DNA from: CAVRAZ01 sp963719135
GTDB lineage: Bacteria > Pseudomonadota > Gammaproteobacteria > DSM-19610
Assembly (NCBI GenBank): GCA_963719135.1
Contig: CAVRAZ010000005.1
Location: forward strand, 238,299 to 302,298
DNA length: 64,000 nucleotides
Direction: 5' to 3'
A program made the translations under genes and the position numbers. The notes below the pieces were generated by a model. It made no database searches and was not told where the DNA came from. It worked only from the letters and a program-made list of their open reading frames with translations. Shown piece by piece: positions 48,080 through 57,371 of this stretch; the stretch's first letter is position 1, and every line of letters starts with the position of its first letter.

Positions 48080-48914
48080 TCGCCCAGGCGACCCTCTCGA
48101 CCCGTCCCGGGTCTCACCTTGTCCGATCCTGCGCAACGAACTCAAGCAGCGCGCGATCGCGCTCAAACTTCATGGTCTGCTTGCCCACTGGGACGCGGTC
48201 CCCGAGGCCGACCTGCCCTGGGTACACAGACTCATCGAGTGGGAGCACGTCGAGCGCAAGCGTCGCGGACTCGAACGTCGACTGAGCGCGGCACACATCG
48301 GCCGCTTCAAGCCACTGGCCGACTTCGATTGGAGCTGGCCGGCGCAGTGCGACCAGGCGGCAGTAGCCGGGTTCATGACGCTGCGCTTTATCCAGGAAAC
48401 CGCCAACCTCATCCTGGTCGGCCCGAACGGCGTCGGCAAATCGATGATCGCTCAGAACATCGCTCACCATGCCGTGATGCAGGGCCATAGCGCGCTGTTC
48501 GTCACCGCCGCCCAGATGCTGGGGGATCTGGCCGCTCAGGACGGTGACAACGCACTGCGGCGTCGCTTGAAACACTATGCCCATCCGGACGTCCTGGTCA
48601 TCGACGAAGTCGGTTATCTCTCCTACGGCAATCGTCACGCCGATCTGCTGTTCAACATCATCAACCGCCGTTACGAACTCAAGCCGACCCTCGTGACCAC
48701 CAACCGCCCGTTTGCCGAATGGAGCGAGGTGTTCCCGAACGCGGCTTGCGTCGTCTCCATTGTCGACCGACTGGTGCATCACTCAGAGATCCTCGTGATC
48801 GAGGGTGAGTCCTATCGCATGAGAGAGGCAAAAGAGCGGGCCGCCAGGAAAAACAAAGCCGTCAAACCACAACGTAACCCTACGAAACACTCGGCACCGA
48901 AACAACCCGCGTAA
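48063..48914 (+). CDS. istB: IS21 helper ATPase IstB
   Basis: About 283 aa from ATG 48063 (the frame can extend to 48045). Walker A GPNGVGKSMIA, Walker B VLVIDEVGYLSY, and TTNRPFAEWSEVFPNAACVVSIVDRLVH at the C-terminus, all typical of IstB. The basic tail is lysine-rich. Only distantly like the IstB at 44179, so the two IS21 elements are different. Confidence 0.93.
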   Translation: MATPPDRPGDPLDPSRVSPCPILRNELKQRAIALKLHGLLAHWDAVPEADLPWVHRLIEWEHVERKRRGLERRLSAAHIGRFKPLADFDWSWPAQCDQAAVAGFMTLRFIQETANLILVGPNGVGKSMIAQNIAHHAVMQGHSALFVTAAQMLGDLAAQDGDNALRRRLKHYAHPDVLVIDEVGYLSYGNRHADLLFNIINRRYELKPTLVTTNRPFAEWSEVFPNAACVVSIVDRLVHHSEILVIEGESYRMREAKERAARKNKAVKPQRNPTKHSAPKQPA

Positions 48915-48925
48915 GGGCGCTTATC

Positions 48926-49129
48926 ATGACTCTGCATGTGACACGTCTGACCACCTACTGGACCCTCGCTGAAGCGGCCACAGCCATCGACTTCCTCGAT
49001 AGACTCCGGGATGCTTTATGGGAGACCTACGGGGAGCAAATCATCAAGATGCATCGTGAGGCTCACGACAACCGCTTCCAAGACATAAACCAGTGCGAAC
49101 TTGGCTTTGATGACGATATCCCATTTTAG
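48926..49129 (+). CDS. Small accessory ORF of the IS21 element
   Basis: 67 aa starting 12 bases after istB: TLAEAATAIDFLDRLRDALWETYGEQIIKMHRE forms one amphipathic helix-rich segment followed by an acidic tail. Similar 60-80 aa frames close some IS21 elements. No known function; perhaps a regulator of transposition. Confidence 0.55.
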   Translation: MTLHVTRLTTYWTLAEAATAIDFLDRLRDALWETYGEQIIKMHREAHDNRFQDINQCELGFDDDIPF

Positions 49130-49217
49130 CATCCAGGTCCCTCAACAGGATGGACATCACGTAGCCGTTGTCGCGCCCCGCTACTTCATCGCAGCGGCAA
49201 ATAACCGCGGTTTTACG

Positions 49218-49572
49218 CCGTCAACAACACACCATGACCTGATGGACGATTTCATCGGTCTGGGTCTGATTGGCGTCGTATATGGTATGTCTCTCATGTG
49301 TAATGCGTGGGGCTTTCTGGCGGTATTCTTTGCCGCAGTTGCGCTGCGTCAGACTGAACTGAACCAGGTCCGATCCGCGCAACTACTGGTGGACAAGCCC
49401 GCCATACACCCCGAGGACACTGCGCGACACAAGGCGGACGCCGATCACGAAGCGGCCACCACGGTCAGCGCCGGCTCACTGGTATTCAAGGAACACCTGG
49501 AAAGACTGTCCGAAGTGGTGTTGGTGCTGCTCGTCGGCGGTTCGCTGTTTCGCAACTCATGGAGCTGGGCCG
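49218..49572 (+). pseudogene. Na+/H+ antiporter fragment
   Basis: About 118 codons: GLGLIGVVYGMSLMCNAWGFLAVFFAAVALRQTEL, then KEHLERLSEVVLVLLVGGSLF. This matches a middle piece of a CPA1-type sodium/proton antiporter with two helices. No start and no rest of the gene; the IS21 element adjoins it on the left and a repeat plus IS630 piece on the right. Either the rest is elsewhere or the fragment was carried in. Confidence 0.6.
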
Positions 49573-49612
49573 CGCCAAAGGGGACCGCCAAAGGGGACAG
49601 ATTTATTTGCAA

Positions 49613-49984
49613 ACTCACTTTGTCTTCCGTCGCGAGAGCGAGTGCTTCAACGCGCAGACCTGCTGGTACTTCTTCAAGAAGCTGGAGCGCATCAGCACCC
49701 GAACGGGCCGCCGCGTGGTGGTCATCACCGATAACGCCAAATACCACCACGCCACGTTCCATCGCGACTGGCGTGCCGCTCGAGTCGGCCGCTTCGAGTT
49801 TGATTTCCTGCCGCCGTACAGCCCGGACCTCAATCCCATCGAGCGGGTCTGGAAGCTGGTCAGGCGCCTGCGGCTGCATAACCGCTATTTCGCAGCCTCC
49901 ATGAGGTTGCCGAAACCGTCGAGGATCTCTTCGGGCACTGGGGGCACCGCAACGATACCTTGCGCAGACTATGCGCAATTACTT
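49613..49984 (+). pseudogene. IS630-family transposase C-terminal fragment, frameshifted
   Basis: RRVVVITDNAKYHHATFHRDWR and FDFLPPYSPDLNPIERVWKL are the C-terminal DDE part of IS630/Tc1-like transposases. At about 49893 one base is missing. In the next frame it continues SLHEVAETVEDLFGHWGHRNDTLRRLCAIT and stops at 49984. The N-terminal half is absent, replaced by the GGGGACAGATTTATTTGCAAAC repeat at about 49592. Confidence 0.78.
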
Positions 49985-50715
49985 AGGACGTTATCGCGCT
50001 GGGCGAAGCCCGGCGTATCTTGCTGGGTGGAAGTCCCTGCCGGGTAAGGGCCAGCCACCCACCCGTATCGAGTCTTGGTCTCAATGAGGAGTGGGGTAAC
50101 CCGCGAACGAGAGGTGAGGCAAGCGTAGACAGAGCATCCTGTAGGCCGTAGGGGAGACCGCGCTCCCTGAAGTGCTGGTACAGCTTCGACAAGCTCAGTT
50201 CCGGATCGCCGAGGGTTTTAATGTGCACCGAAGGCAACACAGAAGCACCCGACAAATGAGTACAGAGGCGAGGGTGTGGAGGGCCGGCGGAGTCATCAGG
50301 CCGTGGCATGCAGGAAGAGATACGCCGAGGAACCCAGGAAGCCCCAAAGGCTCCTGAGACGAAGTGACGAGAAGAAACCGACAGAGTTGGGACACGTAAG
50401 CGGTGATGAACCCTTGAGACGGCGTGGGCTCGGGTGGAATCGAGGAACAAGGAGCGCTCAGGTAGGCTTGAGAGAGCCAATGTTGCGGGGTGTCTTATGG
50501 GGCATAGTAGTCGGAGGTCGGGAAAGCCGGCCACATGGCGAAGGACCCCACGGGAGTACGTAGCCCTCAAAGGAAACTCGTGCCGGACACGGTAGGGCTG
50601 GATCAACACGAGTGAACAGACAAGGGGGGAATAGCCAATTGGGCCATGTAACGGGTAACTGTGATGGCTCGCGCGGAAGCGAGTACGACCGAGGAACCGG
50701 ATGCGGGCAAACCGC

Positions 50716-52734
50716 AAGCCGTTAAGTTAATCTGTTGATGGTTTTGGAAGCTGGGTGACGCTATTCCACCGGGCTGTTGGTACTGGTCTACAGGTGGCAT
50801 CACCGACCAGACTGTTAAACGGAGTTGTGGGCGACTGATCCTCATGCGAACTGTTTGGCCCGACTCGGCAGGAACGAGGCATTGTGCGGCCGGCCTGAGG
50901 TCAGGAAAAATAAATGATATCTTCATAGTCCAGCGGTGCATGAGCAAGTCCAAGACGTTCGGCCGGCGTTTTGCCATCCTTGCCCGGCAGAATGTAGTTG
51001 TGGACTGTGCGCATGATATCAAGCACCGTGGCAACATTCCCCGGATTGTACGGTGAGTAACCGTTCCAGATCCGGCCCTGGTTGGACTTGGAATGAATCG
51101 GCCGTTCGAGCAGGGACAGCCGTCGGCGCACTTGGTTAAAAAACGAATCGACTCCGTGCAGGCTCGCCTTGTTGTAGAGCCAAGCTTTGTGGTCTTCGTC
51201 ATAGTCGCCAAGATCGGTGAGGCAGGCCACGGCCTTCTCTGGCTCACCCATGGTCGGGAAGGGATGGTCAAGCCACCGATCCTGCCATTTTCCGTGCGTC
51301 GTCATGGCGGCTAAACGCTCTTTGATCAGTTCTCGCTTGACCTCCTGCGGCTGCATGCCTAGGTGCGCGGCTTTTGCCTGCTCGAACACTGCTTTAGCGT
51401 CGTTGTACCGGTGGCGTCTTTCGTCCACCGTCAGCCACTTGTTGATGCGTACATAGAAAGCGTCTGCTGTGCGGCCCCGGATCTCGTCGTGGAAGGCCGC
51501 CAGGCATGCCGCTCTGAGGCCAGGATCTTGATCGATGAAGAAGCACCATTTCTGGACATTGCCCAGCAGGCGCTTGAGGAAGAAAAAGTGTCCGTACATC
51601 GTATACTCGCCATGGATCTGCATGCCATATTCGGGGAGTCGCTCTAGCGGTGATGGCGCATCGGGGCTTTCAATGTCATCACGTGTCAATGCCGCAGCAT
51701 AGGTGTCATCAATCGCCGTTGACGGGCTGAGATTGCGCCGCTTCGTAGTCATTGACCTTGAGCTGGCTTCGTCGTGGTCGGTATTGAGCCAAAGCCGGGC
51801 AAAGCGCCGATGCGGATAGGGTATGTGGAGGTCGCCATTGGTCCCGACTTCGCCCTGGATGGCTGCTGCGTCGAGCGAAGGGTCGAAGTTGAGATGTACA
51901 CCGAAGCAGTAGCCGTGTTCGTTGTCCACCGCTGCAATGGCCGATAGCTGGATGTTGCGCTTGTCCTTGCGAACCTTCCAGTTCACCAGATAGTCCTGCC
52001 GATCCACGCCAAGGTATAGCCGGCGGATGGCAAGGTTGGTTAAGGCACGCTCCCGGTGGGCAGCAAATGCCTGGCACTGGCGATGGAAGAAAGCCAAGCG
52101 ATGATAGAAGGTTTGGGGAGCGATGTTGGTGACTTCGATAATGCGTCGCACTGGCATCTTGTTGACCAGCAGTTGAAAATGATTTTGTTCTTATGATGAT
52201 CCCTTTGCCGAGCTGTGGCCTTAGTGTTCCGGGAGAACGTCTTACCACAGACGCTGCAACGCCGGCGGGGATTACCAATCGCGGTCTTGCCGAATGAGGC
52301 ATACGCTCCGGCAATTCCGACGGGTACCTGATTGGTATGGTTGGCACAAGCCTCGTTGGGGCAGTACACCTCACCAGGAGGCGATAGGTAGGATCCCATC
52401 CGCTCGACTTCCTCTACGATGCCGAGGTTGCTCTTGAGAGGGAATTCTACGCCGCAGACCGTGCAAATACAGGATGCAATACCTTTGCTGCGATCCAGGG
52501 TATAGCGATTATTCCCGCGGATCGACGTTTGTTCCGGCGCAACGCCGTAGTTCGCGCAGACCGGTGACTTACAATGGTTGACCTGGACCCCACCGTGGTC
52601 GGGAGGTATCCGGGGGTGGTTTCGATTAGACGTTGAGGAAGATTTTTCCTGCATGATCCAAAGTCAAATGGCATTTAACATGAGCACCTTACATCCGTTA
52701 ACCGCCTTGGATCAACAGATTAACTTAACGGCTT
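50716..52734 (-). mobile_element. 2019-bp insertion sequence with 24-bp perfect terminal repeats
   Basis: Terminal inverted repeats begin AAGCCGTTAAGTTAATCTG at 50716 and are matched perfectly over 24 bases at 52711-52734. The 11-bp direct repeat GGGCAAACCGC flanks both sides (50705-50715, 52735-52745). It encodes one transposase on the minus strand in two frames. The family is not certain. Confidence 0.9.
50901..52654 (-). pseudogene. Zinc-ribbon DDE-type transposase, two frames
   Basis: The N-terminal 160 residues (from ATG 52654) hold two zinc-ribbon-like units (CKSPVCANYG..CTVCG and CPNEACAN..CSVCGKTF). The frame changes at about 52171-52180, and the rest (PVRRIIEVTNIAPQTFYHRL, YLGVDRQDYLVNWK, FFIDQDPGLR, to YFS at 50901) is in the other frame. 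One added base near 52175 makes a single protein of about 580 aa. The acidic residues DRQD, DQD and a later Glu could form the catalytic triad. The family could not be named from memory. Confidence 0.7.
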
Positions 52735-52790
52735 GGGCAAACCGCACGTCCGGGTCTGTGGCGGGGGAGCCGGGTAACCGGCTTCCCTAC

Positions 52791-53243
52791 GCCGGATCGA
52801 AGAAAACATGGGATATCGAGTGCACATCTACCAGTATGAAGTTTAGAAATAGGCCGAGGGATGTATTTGCGTACTTGGAGTTAAAACAGGACTTGATTAA
52901 ATTGAGAGGCCGGTTTAGGACGAAATCCGGAATATTAGTGGAGCTGAAAAACGACGGGATATATGCAAACAAAATGCTGTTAGCGGAAGGTAACATGATA
53001 GCAAATTGTGCAAACGGATTAGTGATAACCAACAACGAAGAGCCGGTAACTGGGCGCGGTATCTTTAGTGGCGTCGCGGGTCCTGGCGTGACAATTAGTG
53101 GAGGTGGTGTTCTAGGGATGGGGGGCAACGGAATTGTGAATTCATCGGGTGTTAGACAGGAAACGGTATTGGGGTGTAACGATGCGTTATATTGGGACGA
53201 TGGGTTCTTGAAGAACTTGAATTGGAAAGGCAAGAGAAACTGA
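52791..53243 (+). CDS. Partial hypothetical protein behind the intron
   Basis: 150 codons open from the intron 3' end to TGA 53243; a start at ATG 52836 is possible. AT-rich composition with a Gly-rich middle (GRGIFSGVAGPGVTISGGGVLGMGGNGIVN). No domain recognised. It may be the 3' exon of a gene split by the intron, with no 5' exon present. A small hairpin GCTTTCGCAAGCGAAAG lies just after it. Confidence 0.4.
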   Translation, partial: AGSKKTWDIECTSTSMKFRNRPRDVFAYLELKQDLIKLRGRFRTKSGILVELKNDGIYANKMLLAEGNMIANCANGLVITNNEEPVTGRGIFSGVAGPGVTISGGGVLGMGGNGIVNSSGVRQETVLGCNDALYWDDGFLKNLNWKGKRN

Positions 53244-53384
53244 CGCTTTGATATACGGACGCTTTCGCAAGCGAAAGACGTGGCAAAGAAGTGGACGATG
53301 CCGATACGAAACTAGAAGGCACCACTCAATCAGTTCGTCATTATGTTCTGTGAGCGAGTACCCGTGTGAACGCCGGTTACACAG

Positions 53385-53572
53385 TTAAATTGACACCGTC
53401 CCTTGAGCACCATCGCCGGGTTCTTACAGCTCAGTGTTTCCATGCCCAACGTGGTCTTGATCGCGCGCAGGTCCAGTTCCACGTGCCAGCGGCTTTTGTA
53501 GAGCGCACCCTACGAAGCTTTCGGGGTTTGTTTCGGGCAGAGCAGCGTCGTCACCAAGGTCTTGCCGTGGAC
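53385..53572 (-). pseudogene. IS4-family transposase C-terminal remnant
   Basis: Complement translation, with stops, gives HVHGKTLVTTLLCPKQTPKAS then GALYKSRWHVELDLRAIKTTLGMETLSCKNPAMVLKG. The second segment is the conserved Y-(2)-R-(3)-E-(6)-K motif of IS4 transposases. Only about 60 residues remain and a stop interrupts them. Confidence 0.72.
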
Positions 53573-53578
53573 GTGTAG

Positions 53579-53840
53579 CTACTCGAAGGTCTCGACCGCG
53601 GCGCAGTTGACGACATGCTGGCCGAAGGCCGCCGCGTGCTCGGTAACATCCCCGGAGTACGACGCGTGTTTACCGGTCACGCCGTACAGGACGACGCGGG
53701 CTACCGCCATTGCTGGGTGGCCCGCTTCTGCGGGCTTCCGGTGATCGACAGTTATCGGGACCATCCCGACCATCGGCGGTTTGCGGATACGCGGTTTCGG
53801 CCCTTCGCCCGCGGGCGTATCAGCGTGGGGTACGCCAAAG
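53579..53840 (+). pseudogene. Dabb (A/B barrel) domain remnant
   Basis: About 87 codons: DDMLAEGRRVLGNIPGVRRVFTG, then GYRHCWVARFCGLPVIDSYRDHPDHRRFADTRFRPFARGRISVGYA. This resembles stress-response Dabb domain proteins. A TAG precedes it in frame, so the 5' part is lost, and the 3' end runs into a short repeat. No function expected. Confidence 0.5.
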
Positions 53841-53841
53841 G

Positions 53842-53966
53842 GGACAGATTTATTTGCAAACTCATTTGTGTGTTTGTCTGCTTCAATAAGTCTGTCCCCG
53901 ATTCTCGTGTCCCCGATTCTCGTGTCCCCGATTCTCGTGTCCCCGATTCTCGTGTCCCCGATTCTC
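53842..53966. repeat. Inverted GGGGACAGATTTATT element followed by five 15-bp tandem repeats
   Basis: GGGGACAGATTTATT (about 53844) faces AATAAGTCTGTCCCC (about 53885), 27 bases apart. The left arm plus GCAAAC also occurs at about 49592. Then TGTCCCCGATTCTCG repeats five times in 53892-53966. The tandem block ends four bases before the stop of the metallopeptidase gene. Confidence 0.85.
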
Positions 53967-53969
53967 GAA

Positions 53970-56594
53970 TCACAATCCTGACGGACCGGGCGGGCCATTA
54001 AACCCACCAACAAACAGCGTGAAGTCAGGCCCTCCGACAAAGCTGTCGCCGTTCATATCCGCTGCCTCGCACGCTGGGTTGCCGTTTGTCACGGAATTGA
54101 AGCAACCGATAAACAGCGTAAAGTCCGGTCCGCCGCAGAAGTTGTCCTGATTCAGATCGCAATCGCACGCATTGCCAATCCCGTCACCATCGCTGTCCAA
54201 TTGATCGGGATTCTTGACCTTGGTGCAGTTGTCGACGTAATCCGGCACGCCGTCACCGTCGCCATCCGGCTGATCGCCGAAGGGCGTATAGCCGCTCGAT
54301 GCGCTCATGAGCATGTCAGTACCGCCGAACAGGCAGGTGAACTCCTTCGCGTCCTGTTTACGATCCAGGAAGATGCCACTAAACGTTCCGTCGCGGGCCA
54401 CTGGCACAACCACCTGGGCATCGGTCAGCAAGTTCCGCTTGGCGTCGACGCCGATCGCCTGTACCTGCACACCGTTATCCGTATAGTAGCCGTCGATCCC
54501 CTCGAGAATGCCGTCAAAGAGGACCTCGCCATTAGCATTCATCGTCCCGTGACAGTGCAGCCGCGTGCGCTGAAGCACTCGTGCGTCGACCTGCACACCG
54601 CCGAGTGTCTTGTATTCCGGATGCACGTCCGCCGGATCCAGGTCGTTGACAAGCAGATTAAGAGAGGCGGCTGCGACGTCGACCGTGAAGCGTTTGCCGA
54701 CCGGCTGTGGCGCCGGACCCTGGTGGATCAGGATCGGCAGATCCACCACCTGCTTGGGATCGAGCTCGATACTCTGCTTGCCGTCGTTGAGATCCACCGT
54801 CCAATCGGGCGGCAGGTCGTTGCCGTTGTAGCTCAAGTAAAAGGTCTTCTTGTTCACAAAGTCCGGGTTGTGAAGGTGGATGACGTCGGTGAGCTTACCC
54901 GGGGCGCCGCTGGAAGGGGCCTCAAAATAGAAGATGTTTTCCTGCTCACGGTCGCCGTCCTGGTTGCCGAGCACCAGCTCGCCCGGCACCGGATCGAGCC
55001 TGACGCGCAGACAGGTATGGAACGCAAAGGTACCTGCCGCCAGCTGCTCGGGAGTTAGAGAGAAATTGGGTGTCCATTCGAGGTAGACGTTTGCAGTCCC
55101 GCCGGCCGGAATGTTCGCCAGTGCCGGAAACTGGGCGGACGACACGGATCCCAGCTCCAGCCAGCCATCGGCACCGGCAATACCAAGACCCGGAGGATCG
55201 GTGATGTCCCAGTGCACCACGACGTTGGTCGCCGCCTGGGTGCCGACGTTGCGCACGCGCGCGTACAGCCGGTTCACCTGGCCCACGGCCGGATTGTCCC
55301 CGTTGCCCACTGGTACAGTTCCGCCGTGGAGATCGGACCAAGTCCCGTACCTGAAGTTGCCGAAGCTGTTGACCGGGCTGTCGACCCAGATGTCGGTGGT
55401 TTCCCAAGTATTACCGGGTGGGGAAGTCCACGGCTCGAGCATGACGTTGGGTTGCAAAGCCTTGGTGTTGCATCTTACCAGCACCTCGTAGTCGTCTTCG
55501 GACAAGCCGAGGATCTGCATGGTGAGCCCGTCGCCGGTGAACGTATCGCCTGAATGCCACAGTTGATTGCGGTTACAGCCGGCGCCACTACAGCTTGGAT
55601 CCGCGCCGCGGCCGATCACTTGGACGTTCGGATCGGCGCCCTCGTTGACCCGTTCGAGGATGACGCCCTCGTCGGGAATCCCGTTTGGCGTGAAGAAGCC
55701 GTTGAGGTCATCGCCCAGCACCCGCCGCCGCACACTCAGCATGTAGTAGAACGAGCCGGTGATCTCGACCTTGGCCGCCTGAGCATTGGGTTTTCCAAGC
55801 GGGTCGTACTCCATGGCCCACAACACCGCCGTCCCGCCACCGTTATCGCCACATGAGAGCTGCTGGTACTTGGACGTGGGCAGCCAGCCCGGAAAACCCT
55901 CGTGTTCCTGCTTCTCAAACGGTCCGGTCTGTCCGGGGTAATTTGCGTCCATCAGCTCAAAATAGTTGTTGTAGTTGCTTGGATGCGCGGGCCCCGCCTG
56001 CTGGAACGTGTGGCCCAACTCGTGTGCCCAGCGCCCCCACACCCGGATGTCAGCGTCGCTCGGGTTTTCGCTGAAAATTGCGCAACCTACGTACTTGACG
56101 GGGCCGCTCGGCCCCATCTTGAGGTTGCATTTGCCGCCTTGGCCGCGGTGGAACTGTGACGGGTCGGTCTCCGCCATCACCACCATTACCGCGTCCACGT
56201 CACTCCAGTCCAGACCCCCCGGCGAGGCATCGATGGCGTCGTTCAATACCTTGTCGAACTTGCCGCCGCCCGACAGATCCCCGTCCGGATAGTCGTCGAT
56301 ATAGGTGCTGCGATTGTCGGGCAACTGGAACAGGTCCGACACGACGTAGCTGATGTTAATCTTGCCGTAGGATGTGTGTTGCCATAGCGTGTCGAGCTGG
56401 TCGACGAAGCCCTCGACGTTGGACTGCGTGTAACGGGACGTCGCCGCATAGTCATGAAAGTAGACCCGCAGCACCATGACTTTCTTCGTACCGAGCACGG
56501 GATCGGCGTAGGCCGGCCATTGTGCACAGAGCAACAGTGCAAAACCCAACCATGCCGCGTAGAGACGCACTACTTGAGCCAGCGTTCTGTTCAT
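53970..56594 (-). CDS. Secreted zinc metallopeptidase with dockerin-like C-terminus
   Basis: About 874 aa from ATG 56594 (GGAGGAG upstream; the frame extends to 56633). Signal peptide ending PAYA. The catalytic region has the zinc motif HELGH in WGRWAHELGHTFQQAG (about residue 200), an M6-like architecture. The middle has Ig/CARDB-like segments (QVNRLYARVRNVGTQAATNVVVHWDI). The C-terminus has thrombospondin type 3 calcium repeats (DGDGDGVPDYVDNC, DSDGDGIGNACD) and two dockerin-like units (DLNQDNFCGGPDFTLFIGCF, DMNGDSFVGGPDFTLFVGGF), ending GPPGPSGL. Probably exported and surface-held. Function inferred from the motif only. Confidence 0.85.
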   Translation of the reverse strand: MNRTLAQVVRLYAAWLGFALLLCAQWPAYADPVLGTKKVMVLRVYFHDYAATSRYTQSNVEGFVDQLDTLWQHTSYGKINISYVVSDLFQLPDNRSTYIDDYPDGDLSGGGKFDKVLNDAIDASPGGLDWSDVDAVMVVMAETDPSQFHRGQGGKCNLKMGPSGPVKYVGCAIFSENPSDADIRVWGRWAHELGHTFQQAGPAHPSNYNNYFELMDANYPGQTGPFEKQEHEGFPGWLPTSKYQQLSCGDNGGGTAVLWAMEYDPLGKPNAQAAKVEITGSFYYMLSVRRRVLGDDLNGFFTPNGIPDEGVILERVNEGADPNVQVIGRGADPSCSGAGCNRNQLWHSGDTFTGDGLTMQILGLSEDDYEVLVRCNTKALQPNVMLEPWTSPPGNTWETTDIWVDSPVNSFGNFRYGTWSDLHGGTVPVGNGDNPAVGQVNRLYARVRNVGTQAATNVVVHWDITDPPGLGIAGADGWLELGSVSSAQFPALANIPAGGTANVYLEWTPNFSLTPEQLAAGTFAFHTCLRVRLDPVPGELVLGNQDGDREQENIFYFEAPSSGAPGKLTDVIHLHNPDFVNKKTFYLSYNGNDLPPDWTVDLNDGKQSIELDPKQVVDLPILIHQGPAPQPVGKRFTVDVAAASLNLLVNDLDPADVHPEYKTLGGVQVDARVLQRTRLHCHGTMNANGEVLFDGILEGIDGYYTDNGVQVQAIGVDAKRNLLTDAQVVVPVARDGTFSGIFLDRKQDAKEFTCLFGGTDMLMSASSGYTPFGDQPDGDGDGVPDYVDNCTKVKNPDQLDSDGDGIGNACDCDLNQDNFCGGPDFTLFIGCFNSVTNGNPACEAADMNGDSFVGGPDFTLFVGGFNGPPGPSGL

Positions 56595-56639
56595 GTGGTT
56601 CTCCTCCCACAGGGGTGCGTCGGTAACCCGCAACCCTAA

Positions 56640-57275
56640 CCGCTAGTAAAGTTAAGCGGTCCCGCACAGTCCCATCCTGGGCCGCCCTGGCACAACGTTA
56701 TCTGAAACCTAGACGGTACCTGGGGACTAGTCAAGGCAAAAACAAAAAAAGAAAGAGCGGCTGTGCCGGTGGGAATCGAACCTGAGCTGAACTGTTTGAG
56801 CTAAGCGACGTGTGGTTTCCTTGTTCGCATCCTGCAACCAAAGGAAGCTGATCCTGTCAGTGACTGCTGCATCTACATCCGGAATCCAGCGGCCCTAGAC
56901 GTTGCGGAAGATGCCCCCGTCCTTATGCCCCATCGGCTTTGCCGGCCCGACTGCATGCATAGATGATAGACGGAATCTGCTACGGGCCCCTTTTTCGGGA
57001 TGCGTTAGGCGGGCCGACCCGAACCGCCGTGCGGCGCGCCCGCCAGTAGGAAAACCCGACCGGCGATAGCCTGACGGCTGGCGCGCACGGTTTGTTACCT
57101 TGTTCCTGGTCTACACGAAACGGCCAAACAGGCTTGCGAATACGTCCCGTGCTGCTACGCACCCGATGCTCAGCAGAAAACTGTTCGCCAACCACCAACT
57201 CGCGCGGGCTCCAAAACCAACGCCAGCCGCTTCCTATACCTGCTTGGCGGGACTTCTCCAAATAAATACATGCAG
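56640..57275. other. Non-coding region with a tRNA-like 3' remnant
   Basis: No credible gene. On the minus strand around 56765-56815 the text GGTTCGATTCCCACCGGC looks like the T-arm and acceptor strand of a tRNA, with CTTAGCTCA resembling a D-arm before it, but no anticodon arm lies between. A polyT follows on that strand. It may be a decayed tRNA or an old attachment site. The remainder (56830-57275) shows nothing. Confidence 0.3.
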
Positions 57276-57371
57276 TTACCACAATTCAGGAACCAGCATC
57301 CCAACCTGGCACAGCGCCTGCTCTATCCCAGCCATAACCAACACCAAGCTCATCAACCCAAACCTGGACCC

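Larger units (their letters stand above)
45803..49210 (+). mobile_element. Complete IS21-family element with accessory ORFs
   Basis: Bounded by inverted copies of CCGCGGTTATTTGCCGCTG at 45803-45821 and 49192-49210. It holds four same-strand frames: a Cys-rich ORF, istA, istB and a 67-aa ORF. About 3.4 kb, longer than a minimal IS21. It entered next to a Na+/H+ antiporter fragment on the right and an older IS21 on the left. Confidence 0.82.
49990..52790 (+). mobile_element. Group II intron (ORF-less copy) interrupted by an IS in domain V
   Basis: The 5' part (GTTATCGCGCTGGGC...GCCCGGCG, then blocks shared with 42375) runs to about 50715. Domain V begins GAACCGGATGCGGGCAAACCGC and is broken by an IS at 50716-52734. 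It resumes ACGTCCGGG, then the domain VI hairpin GGGAGCCGG-GTAA-CCGGCTTCCC to about 52790. No reverse transcriptase frame remains. Without the IS the intron is about 780 bases. Confidence 0.75.

Noticed and set aside
53752..54001. Frames made of repeated RESGT or DSRVP peptides
   Set aside because: They come from the 15-bp tandem repeat and have no independent coding evidence.
56765..56815. A complete tRNA gene on the minus strand
   Set aside because: T-arm-like and D-arm-like pieces are present but no anticodon arm lies between them, so only a remnant can be claimed.
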